Positions 1 through 6,087 of a stretch of 7,930 nt of DNA are shown in pieces (the first letter of the stretch is position 1; each line of letters starts with the position of its first letter). Source of the DNA: Syntrophomonadaceae bacterium (lineage in GTDB: Bacteria > Bacillota > Dethiobacteria > DTU022); contig PXBM01000020.1 of assembly GCA_003566935.1 (NCBI GenBank), positions 1 to 7,930 on the forward strand. The letters run 5' to 3'. The position numbers and the translations under genes were made by a program. The notes under the pieces were generated by a model. It did no database searches, was not told where the DNA came from, and saw nothing but the letters and a program-made list of their open reading frames with translations.

Positions 1-30
1 AGCATTGGAGGTATTTGTAAGTGATTTTTC

Positions 31-59
31 TTGACAGAGCAGTAACCATGGTTTAGAAT
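31..59 (+). promoter_or_regulatory. Sigma-A promoter of hutH
   Basis: A consensus -35 box TTGACA (31-36) and a -10 box TAGAAT (54-59, five of six matches to TATAAT) are separated by exactly 17 nt. Transcription would begin around 65-68. This gives a leader of about 110 nt before hutH, which contains the attenuator described separately. Nothing recognisable as a gene is seen in bases 1-30. The boxes and spacing are directly visible; the start point is inferred. Confidence 0.75.
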
Positions 60-100
60 TATGTTGTAAGAAAAGAAAATATTAGCAGTCCTGCTGCTCA

Positions 101-117
101 TAGTTATTAGACATGAG
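101..117 (+). promoter_or_regulatory. Putative HutP-binding site (NAG triplets) in the hutH leader
   Basis: The leader contains TAG-TTAT-TAG-ACAT-GAG: three NAG triplets at 101-103, 108-110 and 115-117, with exact 4-nt spacers. Bacillus HutP, with L-histidine and Mg2+, binds RNA carrying three UAG/NAG triplets spaced by four bases, one per subunit on a trimer face. The last triplet touches the base of the terminator stem at 118-147, so binding could prevent terminator formation. hutP itself is present at 1963-2406. A second three-triplet site, as in Bacillus, is not clearly seen. Only isolated NAGs (AAG 68-70, TAG 83-85, CAG 86-88, AAG 133-135) are present. The site is inferred from spacing and context. 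Confidence 0.65.
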
Positions 118-158
118 AGAGCACCGGGGAATAAGCCCTTGTGCTCTTTTTATATTTT
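115..158 (+). terminator. Intrinsic terminator/attenuator in the hutH leader
   Basis: The stem AGAGCAC (118-124) pairs with GTGCTCT (141-147). It continues through a 2x2 internal loop into GGG/CCC (127-129 or 128-130 region with 136-138). Weak extension by G-U and A-U pairs is possible down to 115. The stem is followed at once by TTTTT and then ATATTTT, a classic U-tract. It lies after the promoter and only a few bases before the hutH ribosome binding site (164-171). It would therefore stop transcription before hutH, that is, act as an attenuator. The adjoining NAG triplets make HutP the likely antiterminator. A small upstream hairpin AGCAG/CTGCT (84-98) may also form. Confidence 0.8.
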
Positions 159-175
159 CTGCCGGGAGGAGATTG

Positions 176-1729
176 ATGATGGGTTCGGTGAAGGGGATTA
201 AAAATAGTATGCCGCTTACCATTAATGGCGGCGGTTTTACCGTCCAGGATGTAGTTCGCGTCGCAAGGGAAAAGGCCCGGGTCAATATTTCGATCGAAGC
301 GCTCGAAAGGGTAGAGCACTCAAGGGCTATGCTGGAAAAGCTGGTTGATGAGGATGCCGTGGTTTACGGTATCACCACCGGTTTTGGCCGTTTCAGCGAT
401 GTTAACATATCAAGGAAAGATGCAATTCAGCTGCAGAAGAATTTAATCGCCAGCCATGCAACCGCGGTGGGAAAACCGCTGCCTGAGGAAGCGGTCCGGG
501 CAGCACTTTTGTTAAGATTAAATGCCCTGGCTCGCGGGTGTTCGGGAGTAAGGCCACTGCTAGTGGAACAACTGGCCGAGGTATTAAATAGAGGTGTTGT
601 ACCACTCATTCCCGAACAGGGTTCTCTTGGTGCCAGCGGTGACTTGGCGCCTTTATCGCACCTGGCCCTGGTTTTAACCGGGCAGGGTGAAGCTTTTTAC
701 AACGGTGATAGGATGACCGGGGCGGAAGCCTTATCTGCTGCAGGTATTGAGCCTGTAACCCTGGTTGAAAAAGAAGGCCTGGCCCTGATTAATGGAACAC
801 AGATCATGACTGCTATCGGGATACTGGCTTATCATGATGCTGTAAATATACTAAAAGCAGCCCTGATCACAGCAGCTTTAACTCTGGAAGCTCAGCTTGC
901 TGTGCCTGATGCTTTTAATCCGCTGATAGCTAGTGTGCGCTCCTATAGTGGTCATGAATATACATCTGATGCCATTTTGCGCCTGATTGAGGGCAGCCGC
1001 CTGATTGGCAGCGATCGCCGCAAGGTCCAGGATGCATACAGCCTGCGCTGCATCCCCCAGGTCCATGGGGCAACGACCAATGCCCTTGATTACGTGAACA
1101 GCATCCTTGAAGTCGAAATAAATTCTGTCAATGACAATCCCATGCTTTTCCCCGAAGAAAACCGGGTCCTTTCAGGAGGCAATTTCCACGGACAGCCTGT
1201 TGCCCAGGCCATGGACTTCATGGCAATAGCGGTAGCTGAACTGGCTAATATCTCCGAAAGGCGGATTGAACGCCTGGTGAACCCGGCTTTAAGCGGTCTC
1301 CCCCCATTCCTGGTAAAAGACGGGGGCCTTAATTCAGGCATGATGATTGCCCAGTATACTGCGGCTTCACTGGTCAGTGAAAATAAGGTGTATTGCCACC
1401 CGGCCAGTGTCGATTCTATACCGTCCTCGGCCAACCAGGAAGATCATGTTAGCATGGGTACAACGGCAGCCCGTAAGGCACGTACCGTGGTTGACAATAC
1501 AGCCCGTGTAATCGGCATAGAGCTTTTAACGGCAGCCCAGGCTGTCGATTTCCGGGGAGCTGAAAATATGGGCCGCGGCACTGCTGCCGCTTACAGGCTG
1601 CTGCGTGAAGAAGTCGATTTTCTCGAAAAAGACCAGGTTCTTTACCCCCTGATTGATAAAGCAATTGACCTGGTTTGCAGCGGACAGCTGGTAGAAGCAG
1701 TGGAAAGGGAAGTTGACCTTTCCCGCTAG
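176..1729 (+). CDS. hutH: Histidine ammonia-lyase (histidase)
   Basis: Cytoplasmic enzyme removing ammonia from L-histidine to give trans-urocanate, the first step of histidine degradation. The translation is 517 aa, close to the usual ~510. It has the MIO prosthetic-group triad Ala153-Ser154-Gly155 in GSLGASGDLAPLSHLAL. It also has YGITTGFG with catalytic Tyr64, the substrate-selecting Ser-His pair (His94 in NLIASHATAVG), LINGTQ, DAYSLRCIPQVHG, and QEDHVSMG with Glu422. The Ser-His pair and the QEDH motif favour histidine over phenylalanine or tyrosine as substrate. GGAGG at 165-169 serves ATG 176 or the adjacent ATG 179. An in-frame ATG at 113 is rejected because it lies inside the attenuator. 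hutU, hutI and hutG are not in the window, but hutP follows 233 nt downstream. Confidence 0.95.
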   Translation: MMGSVKGIKNSMPLTINGGGFTVQDVVRVAREKARVNISIEALERVEHSRAMLEKLVDEDAVVYGITTGFGRFSDVNISRKDAIQLQKNLIASHATAVGKPLPEEAVRAALLLRLNALARGCSGVRPLLVEQLAEVLNRGVVPLIPEQGSLGASGDLAPLSHLALVLTGQGEAFYNGDRMTGAEALSAAGIEPVTLVEKEGLALINGTQIMTAIGILAYHDAVNILKAALITAALTLEAQLAVPDAFNPLIASVRSYSGHEYTSDAILRLIEGSRLIGSDRRKVQDAYSLRCIPQVHGATTNALDYVNSILEVEINSVNDNPMLFPEENRVLSGGNFHGQPVAQAMDFMAIAVAELANISERRIERLVNPALSGLPPFLVKDGGLNSGMMIAQYTAASLVSENKVYCHPASVDSIPSSANQEDHVSMGTTAARKARTVVDNTARVIGIELLTAAQAVDFRGAENMGRGTAAAYRLLREEVDFLEKDQVLYPLIDKAIDLVCSGQLVEAVEREVDLSR

Positions 1730-1758
1730 CATCAAATCTGTGGCAGATTTTTGATGCT
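1728..1758 (+). terminator. Hairpin overlapping the hutH stop codon
   Basis: AGCATCAAATCTG (1728-1740) pairs with CAGATTTTTGATGCT (1744-1758) across a TGG loop, with a 2-nt bulge on the 3' side. The stem starts within the TAG stop codon of hutH. There is no U-tract after the stem (the next bases are TAAGGACC), so it is a poor intrinsic terminator. It may instead stabilise the 3' end of hutH mRNA or cause partial termination before hutP. Confidence 0.5.
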
Positions 1759-1819
1759 TAAGGACCGTCTTAGTGATAAAATATCTAGTACTACATCGAA
1801 ATAATTAGAGCTGAGCGGT

Positions 1820-1892
1820 GCCAAGGGGACGGTTCGAGCGTCCCGAAGCGACGCGTAGGCCGAAGGGAAGACGATGGAACCGTCCCTGTGGC
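1820..1892. repeat. REP-like imperfect palindrome (GGGACGGTTC arms)
   Basis: Left arm 1820-1835 and right arm 1877-1892 are inverted copies matching at 14 of 16 positions, with core GGGACGGTTC / GAACCGTCCC. The intervening ~40 bp hold a second hairpin, GCGTC (1838-1842) with GACGC (1850-1854). The flanks carry a near-direct repeat, GCTGAGCGG (1810-1818) and GCTTAGCGG (1891-1899). From general knowledge, elements with GGGGACGGTTC arms are dispersed in many copies in several Firmicute genomes and resemble REP elements mobilised by Y1 (RAYT) transposases. No transposase is present here. The inverted repeat is seen directly; family membership is inferred. Confidence 0.65.
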
Positions 1893-1962
1893 TTAGCGGG
1901 CCTTGCTATACAGCTTAGGTTTCACTGTAGTGCTAGGATGGAATTAATGAAAAGGCGGGAAG

Positions 1963-2406
1963 ATGAAAATGGAACAAATCGGTAAAACCGCAATCATGTA
2001 TGCCCTGGCTGACGGTGATCTTGAAAAACAAGTTAAAACATCAGCTGAAGCTGACGGATTTAAGCTGATCAAGGGTAGGGTCGGTTCAATGAGCACAGAT
2101 AAGATTTTTGCTGCCGTGGAAACGGCTGCCCAGCGTGAAGGTTTGATCAGCAAGGATTATTACCGGGATACCCATGCTCTTTACCATACAATCCTCGAGG
2201 CTTTTACCGGCATCTGCAGGGGGCAGCTGGGCCTGGGTGATATCATGCGAACAGTTGGGTTAATGTTTACAGTGGTCAGGGGACCGCGCACGATACATGA
2301 TAGCCATGATGGCGAATGGCTGGCCGTGGTTCTTTACGGGACAATCGGTGCCCCGGTTAAGGGTTATGAACATGAAACTATTGGCCTGGGTATGAATCAC
2401 CTGTAA
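1963..2406 (+). CDS. hutP: HutP, histidine-responsive RNA-binding antiterminator
   Basis: A 147-aa cytoplasmic protein matching Bacillus HutP along its length (~148 aa there). HutP forms a hexamer that binds L-histidine and Mg2+ and then grips NAG triplets in the hut leader RNA to prevent termination. Family landmarks seen are KGRVGSMSTDKI, YRDTHALYHTILEA, GLMFTVVRG, VLYGTIGAPVKGYEHETIGLGMNHL. His71, His75 and His137 correspond to the Mg2+ ligands His73, His77 and His138 of the Bacillus protein, and Arg86 to its histidine-contacting Arg88. ATG 1963 sits only 2-3 nt from GGCGGGA (1954-1960). ATG 1969 (Met3) has better spacing, so the true protein may be 145 aa. Here hutP lies after hutH, unlike Bacillus where it comes first. 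Its presumed target is the leader at 101-158. Confidence 0.95.
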   Translation: MKMEQIGKTAIMYALADGDLEKQVKTSAEADGFKLIKGRVGSMSTDKIFAAVETAAQREGLISKDYYRDTHALYHTILEAFTGICRGQLGLGDIMRTVGLMFTVVRGPRTIHDSHDGEWLAVVLYGTIGAPVKGYEHETIGLGMNHL

Positions 2407-2440
2407 TCGATTAATTTTAATTATATAGCTCTACCTGGAA

Positions 2441-2455
2441 GCCTGAAAAACAGGC
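2441..2455 (+). other. Small hairpin between hutP and the MttB-family gene
   Basis: GCCTG (2441-2445) pairs with CAGGC (2451-2455) around an AAAAA loop. No U-run follows, so it is not a convincing terminator, and hutP and the next gene could be co-transcribed across it. The remaining spacer (2407-2440) is AT-rich, without a convincing promoter. Confidence 0.35.
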
Positions 2456-2482
2456 GGCCATTAAAATTTGGAGGTGTTTAAT

Positions 2483-3916
2483 ATAAGCACGTATCGTTCT
2501 AACTACAACCAACAGTTATCGCCGCAATTAAAATGGTTCAGCACGGGTCAGCTGGAGGAAATTCACAGCGCCACTGTCGATGTTCTTGAGCAGGCCGGGG
2601 TGCGGGTTGACCATGATGAAGCACTAAAGCTTCTGAAAGATGCCGGATGCATCGTTAAGGATTGCGTGGCAAAAATACCGGGATGGTTAATTGATGAAGC
2701 AATCAGGCTGGCCCCTTCTAAAATAAATATTTATGATCGTGAAGGCAATCCGGCCATGAACCTGGAAGCAAACTACACCTATTATGGGGCCGGTTCCGAC
2801 CTGCCTTTCCACCTTGATTTTGAAACAGGACAGAGAAGAAGTTCAGTCAAGCAGGATGTGATTAATGCAGCCAGGCTGATTGATAAGCTGCCAAATTATG
2901 ACTTTTCGATGAGCTACGGTATTCCGACTGACATGCCGGCGGCAAAAGGTGATCTGCACCAGTTTGCAGCCCAGGTGCTGCACTGCTCCAAGCCGATTAT
3001 TTTTACCTCTTTTAACAGGGAGAACCTGAAAACTATAATCGACATGGCAGCAGCTGTTACCGGCTCACATGAGGACCTGCGCGATCGCCCCTTCATTATT
3101 CTCTATGACGAACCGATTTCACCGCTTATCCATACCAGTGAAGGCATGGACAAGATGTTGACCTGCGTTGAATACGGAATTCCTGTTATCTATACCCCCG
3201 GTGTAGTTGCCGGTGGAACCTGCCCGGTAACCAAGGCCGGCACCATTGTCCAGATGAATGCGGAAAGTATTTCCGGTCTGGTTATTGCCCAGCTAAAGAA
3301 AAAAGGTTCGCCTGTAATTATCGGTGGCGGGGCAACCCCAATGGAAATGAGTACCACGGCCACCCTGTACGGTTCACCAGATGCGGCCATGAATTACTGT
3401 GCCATGACTGAACTGGCCAAGTTTTACGGCCTGCCTAACTTTACCGAGGCCGGCTGCTCCAATGCACCGGTGCCCGATGCCCAGGCCGGGATGGAAGCTT
3501 CCACCGGACTGCTTTTAAACCAGCTGGCCGGAGCTAACCTGGTTCACGATGTAGGCTACCTTGATGGCGGCAAAACCGGCTCACTCCCCTTCCTGGTCAT
3601 GAATGATGACTTTATTAGCGCCGCCAAATATATAGGAGCGGGAACGGTGGTTAATAAAGATACTATTGGCACTGAAACCATTGCAAAAGTAGGTCCTTCC
3701 GGCCATTATCTTGGTGAGGAACATACCATGAAATATTTCCGCAGCGAAATATGGTCACCCACAGTCTTTAACCGGACCATGTATCAGAACTGGGAGCAGG
3801 AAGGCAGCAAAGACATTGTGGAGCTGGCCATGGATAAAGCAAGGCATATTTTAGAGAACGAATCGGTTAATGCACCTACACCGGAAGCAGTTGTTAAGAT
3901 TAATAACCTGCTTTAA
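2483..3916 (+). CDS. MttB/MtgB-family (COG5598) methylamine:corrinoid methyltransferase, non-pyrrolysine type
   Basis: Member of the trimethylamine methyltransferase family. These TIM-barrel enzymes move a methyl group from a quaternary or tertiary amine to a Co(I) corrinoid protein. Family landmarks seen: QLEEIHSATVDVLEQAGVRV near the N-terminus, FETGQRRSSVKQDV with RLIDKLPNYDF, PVIIGGGATPMEM, NFTEAGCSNAPVPDAQAG, and a C-terminal FRSEIWSPTVFNRTMYQNW segment. It is ~477 aa with no in-frame TAG, so it belongs with the pyrrolysine-free subfamily (glycine betaine, proline betaine, carnitine or butyrobetaine enzymes) rather than true MttB. The substrate cannot be told from sequence. The SD GGAGGTG (2470-2476) points to ATA at 2483, giving M-S-T-Y-R-S-N-Y. 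TTG 2468 and GTG 2474 overlap that SD. No partner corrinoid protein or RamA-like activator lies in the window, although these usually lie nearby. Confidence 0.88.
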   Translation: MSTYRSNYNQQLSPQLKWFSTGQLEEIHSATVDVLEQAGVRVDHDEALKLLKDAGCIVKDCVAKIPGWLIDEAIRLAPSKINIYDREGNPAMNLEANYTYYGAGSDLPFHLDFETGQRRSSVKQDVINAARLIDKLPNYDFSMSYGIPTDMPAAKGDLHQFAAQVLHCSKPIIFTSFNRENLKTIIDMAAAVTGSHEDLRDRPFIILYDEPISPLIHTSEGMDKMLTCVEYGIPVIYTPGVVAGGTCPVTKAGTIVQMNAESISGLVIAQLKKKGSPVIIGGGATPMEMSTTATLYGSPDAAMNYCAMTELAKFYGLPNFTEAGCSNAPVPDAQAGMEASTGLLLNQLAGANLVHDVGYLDGGKTGSLPFLVMNDDFISAAKYIGAGTVVNKDTIGTETIAKVGPSGHYLGEEHTMKYFRSEIWSPTVFNRTMYQNWEQEGSKDIVELAMDKARHILENESVNAPTPEAVVKINNLL

Positions 3917-4000
3917 GTTTATATAAATATTGAAGTTCTAAAAGGTGAAACTTAAGTATATATCGAATGTAGAATACTGCTCATAAAATATCATGAAATG

Positions 4001-4029
4001 CCAAGGAGTTGATGCTTGGAAGCTTTTTT
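4001..4029 (+). terminator. Terminator-like hairpin after the MttB-family gene
   Basis: CCAAG (4001-4005) pairs with CTTGG (4015-4019) across a 9-nt loop, followed by AAGC and six T residues (4024-4029). The stem is only five base pairs, so termination may be weak. It lies ~85 nt past the methyltransferase stop codon and upstream of the next gene, a sensible place for a transcription unit to end. Bases 3917-4000 are AT-rich with nothing else recognised. Confidence 0.5.
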
Positions 4030-4032
4030 GAC

Positions 4033-4060
4033 TTGAAAGCATAGTGCAAGATTCTATAAG
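4033..4060 (+). promoter_or_regulatory. Candidate promoter for the first substrate-binding lipoprotein gene
   Basis: TTGAAA (4033-4038) and TATAAG (4055-4060) are 16 nt apart, each close to the sigma-A consensus. They lie directly after the terminator-like hairpin and would give a leader of about 27 nt. An overlapping TTGACT (4028-4033) would need a 21-nt spacer to the same -10 and is less likely. Inferred from motif and position only. Confidence 0.45.
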
Positions 4061-4093
4061 AGGGATTAATTTGTTTTTAAGGAGGAGTAAAAA

Positions 4094-5671
4094 TTGTATA
4101 AAAAAGTTATGTTTTTATTGGCCCTGCTGCTGGCAGCAACCATGATTGTAGTATCCTGCGCACCTGATGAGGATATTGCCGTTGATGATCCAGTAGATGA
4201 GCCTGTCGATGAACCGGCAGTAGGTGATAATATACTGCGCAGTGCTTACTATGCACCTACGAACATGGATCCGGCATTCTTGAGCACTGTAGCAGATGAC
4301 CAGATTGGCCGCCAGTGGTCAGATTTCTTGGTTTTTATCGATGAAGAAAATGAGCCTGATGAAAGTCGTAGTGTGGCTGAAAGCTGGGAAGCTGATGAAA
4401 CAGGTACTGTCTGGACTTTTAACCTGCGCGAGGGTGTTCTTTTCCATGACGGTAAAGAGATGACTTCCCGCGATGTAAAATTCACCTTTGATCGACTGCG
4501 CGATCCCGACATTGGTTCGGCAACGGTTGGTCTTTACTCAAATATCAATGAGATCAACGCACCTGATGATTATACATTGGTATTTGAGTTGGAAGAGCCT
4601 AACCCTGACTTTCTGAGGGACTTAGGTGATTACCATGCTTTGATCATGGATGCCGACAATGATGACTTTGCTACCAACTTCAATGGTACTGGCCCTTTCA
4701 TGGTTGAGCGCTATGAACCGGAAGATCGCATTGTTTTTACCCGTAATCCCGATTACTGGATGACTGATGATGAAGGTAATCAACTGCCTTATCTTGATGG
4801 GATTGAGATCATCTTCCTCGGTGAATCTTCAGCCCAGGTCGAAGCCCTTCGCGGAGGGCAGGTTGATTACCTGATTTACCTGCCGACCGAATTTGTGGCC
4901 ATGCTGGAAGATGACCCCAATATTAATGTGCTGCAGGCACCTTCCAATACTGCTTACGTCCTGCGGATGCGTTCTGACCGGGCTCCGGCTGACGATGTTC
5001 GGGTGCGTCAGGCCCTGAAAGCAGGAACCAACCGCAGTGATATTATTGACGGTGCTTTAGATGGTTACGGTTACCCCGGCCGTGATACGCCGATCGGACC
5101 GGCCTATGACGAGTTCTATCTTGATGTGCCCGAGCCACAGCGTGATGTAGAAAAAGCAAAAGAACTGCTGGCTGAAGCCGGTTATGAAGACGGTCTGGAG
5201 ATTACCATTCATACCCAGGAATCTTCTCCTGTACCTGCCATAGCAACTATCTGGCAGGATCAGATGGCAGAGATCGGTGTGGATGTTGATATCCAGCTGG
5301 TACCTTCAGATGTTTACTACGGCGGAGATGATATGTGGCTCGAAGTAGACTTCGGTATTACCGATTGGGGTTCACGTCCTTACCCGCAGCCTTACCTTGA
5401 TTTAGCCTATGTCTGTGATGCCCAGTGGAACGAAAGCCACTGGTGCGATCCCGAGCTGGACGAACTGGCTGCTGCAGCAGCAAAAGAAATGGATCATGAT
5501 GAGCGGGTCCGTCTTTATCATGAAATTCAGGAGATTTTCATGGAGCGCGGACCGATCCTCGTATTCTTTGTCAACAACTTGTGGGGAGCTAGTGATCGCC
5601 TGCAGGGTCTTGAGCCTACAATGGGCCTCGGCACCGCGCTGGACCTGCGGACTGTTTATATTGAGGAGTAA
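4094..5671 (+). CDS. ABC transporter substrate-binding lipoprotein, family 5 (peptide/nickel type), copy 1
   Basis: A 525-aa extracytoplasmic solute receptor of the SBP_bac_5 (DppA/OppA) family that would deliver ligand to a DppB/C-type ABC importer. It starts at TTG 4094, well spaced after AAGGAGGAG; no upstream ATG fits. Residues 1-22 are a lipoprotein signal: Lys3-Lys4, a hydrophobic core, and lipobox VVSC with lipid-bearing Cys22. An acidic D/E/P-rich tether follows (about 23-45). Family signatures: NMDPAFL, SVAESWEADE, FNLREGVLFHDGKEMTSRDV, NGTGPFMVERYEP, RNPDYW, DDVRVRQALKAGTNR, and near the C-terminus LYHEIQEIFMERGPILV. Ligand unknown: the family binds peptides, nickel chelates, opines and other solutes. 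Apart from Cys22, the only cysteines are Cys441 and Cys451, replaced by serines in copy 2. Confidence 0.93.
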   Translation: MYKKVMFLLALLLAATMIVVSCAPDEDIAVDDPVDEPVDEPAVGDNILRSAYYAPTNMDPAFLSTVADDQIGRQWSDFLVFIDEENEPDESRSVAESWEADETGTVWTFNLREGVLFHDGKEMTSRDVKFTFDRLRDPDIGSATVGLYSNINEINAPDDYTLVFELEEPNPDFLRDLGDYHALIMDADNDDFATNFNGTGPFMVERYEPEDRIVFTRNPDYWMTDDEGNQLPYLDGIEIIFLGESSAQVEALRGGQVDYLIYLPTEFVAMLEDDPNINVLQAPSNTAYVLRMRSDRAPADDVRVRQALKAGTNRSDIIDGALDGYGYPGRDTPIGPAYDEFYLDVPEPQRDVEKAKELLAEAGYEDGLEITIHTQESSPVPAIATIWQDQMAEIGVDVDIQLVPSDVYYGGDDMWLEVDFGITDWGSRPYPQPYLDLAYVCDAQWNESHWCDPELDELAAAAAKEMDHDERVRLYHEIQEIFMERGPILVFFVNNLWGASDRLQGLEPTMGLGTALDLRTVYIEE

Positions 5672-5687
5672 GTCAGGTATTTGCTTG

Positions 5688-5791
5688 CCGGTTTAATACC
5701 GGAATAAATTAATAAAATCTGCTCCTGTGATGCCCGGGGGGGGCGGGTCGATTGATAAAAACACTGCGGCGGGCGTTAATGCCTGCCGCAG
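5688..5791 (+). other. Structured intercistronic RNA element, copy 1
   Basis: Three stems follow the SBP stop codon. (a) CCGGT/ACCGG (5688-5692 with 5698-5702). (b) A nine-pair stem, 5717-5725 with 5740-5748, whose loop carries GATGCCCGGG. (c) A strong 12-pair stem, 5764-5775 with 5780-5791, with loop TTAA. The same three stems occur after the second SBP (7681-7790), with sequence changes that mostly keep the pairing. The last stem has no U-tract, so it may act as an mRNA 3' stabiliser or partial attenuator. Such a hairpin would keep binding-protein expression above that of the permease. Pairings were worked out by eye. Confidence 0.6.
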
Positions 5792-5801
5792 TTATTAAAA
5801 T

Positions 5802-5818
5802 ATCTCCTGTGAGGAGGT
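5802..5818 (+). promoter_or_regulatory. Shine-Dalgarno-sequestering hairpin before the permease remnant
   Basis: ATCTCCT (5802-5808) pairs with AGGAGGT (5812-5818) around a GTG loop, burying the ribosome binding site of the ATG at 5824. The same hairpin with a GTA loop precedes the intact permease (7801-7817). Pairing is seen directly; translational control is inferred. Confidence 0.45.
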
Positions 5819-5823
5819 AGTCT

Positions 5824-6026
5824 ATGGCATTAACAAAACCTTTGGTTTTGCAATTGTACTTTTATTCATCTCAGCTTTTGGATCTTTTATTGCGCCCTAT
5901 TCATTTACAGAACAAAACCTGGCAAGTCGCCTCGACACACCCTCAGATGAATACATTTTTGGCATAGAGGTTTGGGCTATTGCCATACTTGGCTGTGGCA
6001 CGAAGTCTCAAAAATGCAATAATTAA
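5824..6026 (+). pseudogene. Remnant of a DppC-type ABC permease (deleted, frameshifted, truncated)
   Basis: It starts with AGGAGGT and ATG GCA like the intact permease at 7823. After 17 nt it jumps to sequence matching that gene from codon 24-25 on (TTTGGTTTTGCAATTGTA at 5841). This is a 52-nt deletion relative to the intact copy, and it shifts the frame. In the shifted frame (5841-6026) the translation has FGFAIVLLFISAFGSFIAPY, then SFTEQNLASRLDTPSDEYIFG. This is the first membrane segment and the 'APY...L..RL..PS..H.FGTD' region of DppC/OppC proteins. The next ~60 nt look like a decayed GLGRD/SR..WGTR.SL segment, with a frame slip and a TAA at 6024-6026. The rest of the gene (~200 codons) is absent, and the second SBP gene begins 61 nt later. 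Very unlikely to make a working permease. Confidence 0.8.
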
Positions 6027-6087
6027 ATGAATTTGTGAGGATAGACATAGTTCTGAATTGAAGAGGTATTTAGAGGAGGCAATAACA

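Noticed and set aside
113..178. Upstream in-frame ATG extending hutH by 21 residues
   Set aside because: It lies inside the terminator stem, lacks an SD, and the extra residues are not part of the HAL family; GGAGG at 165-169 supports 176/179.
1090..1434. Longest minus-strand ORF inside hutH (114 aa) and other antisense ORFs
   Set aside because: They overlap clearly conserved coding sequence, have no ribosome binding sites, and their translations show no recognisable domain.
176..1729. HutH as an ergothionase or a tyrosine/phenylalanine ammonia-lyase
   Set aside because: The Ser-His selector pair and QEDHVSMG motif match histidases. Ergothionase activity cannot be excluded but nothing specific supports it.
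1904..1912. Extended -10-like TGCTATACA upstream of hutP
   Set aside because: Only four of six -10 matches and no -35 at a suitable distance (the REP-like arm occupies it).
2483..3916. True pyrrolysine-containing trimethylamine methyltransferase
   Set aside because: No in-frame TAG interrupts the reading frame, so it is the pyrrolysine-free subfamily.
5409..5696. Second + strand frame near the end of SBP1
   Set aside because: Shadow frame; the overlapping SBP frame is strongly conserved and the paralogue has a similar shadow at 7415-7603.
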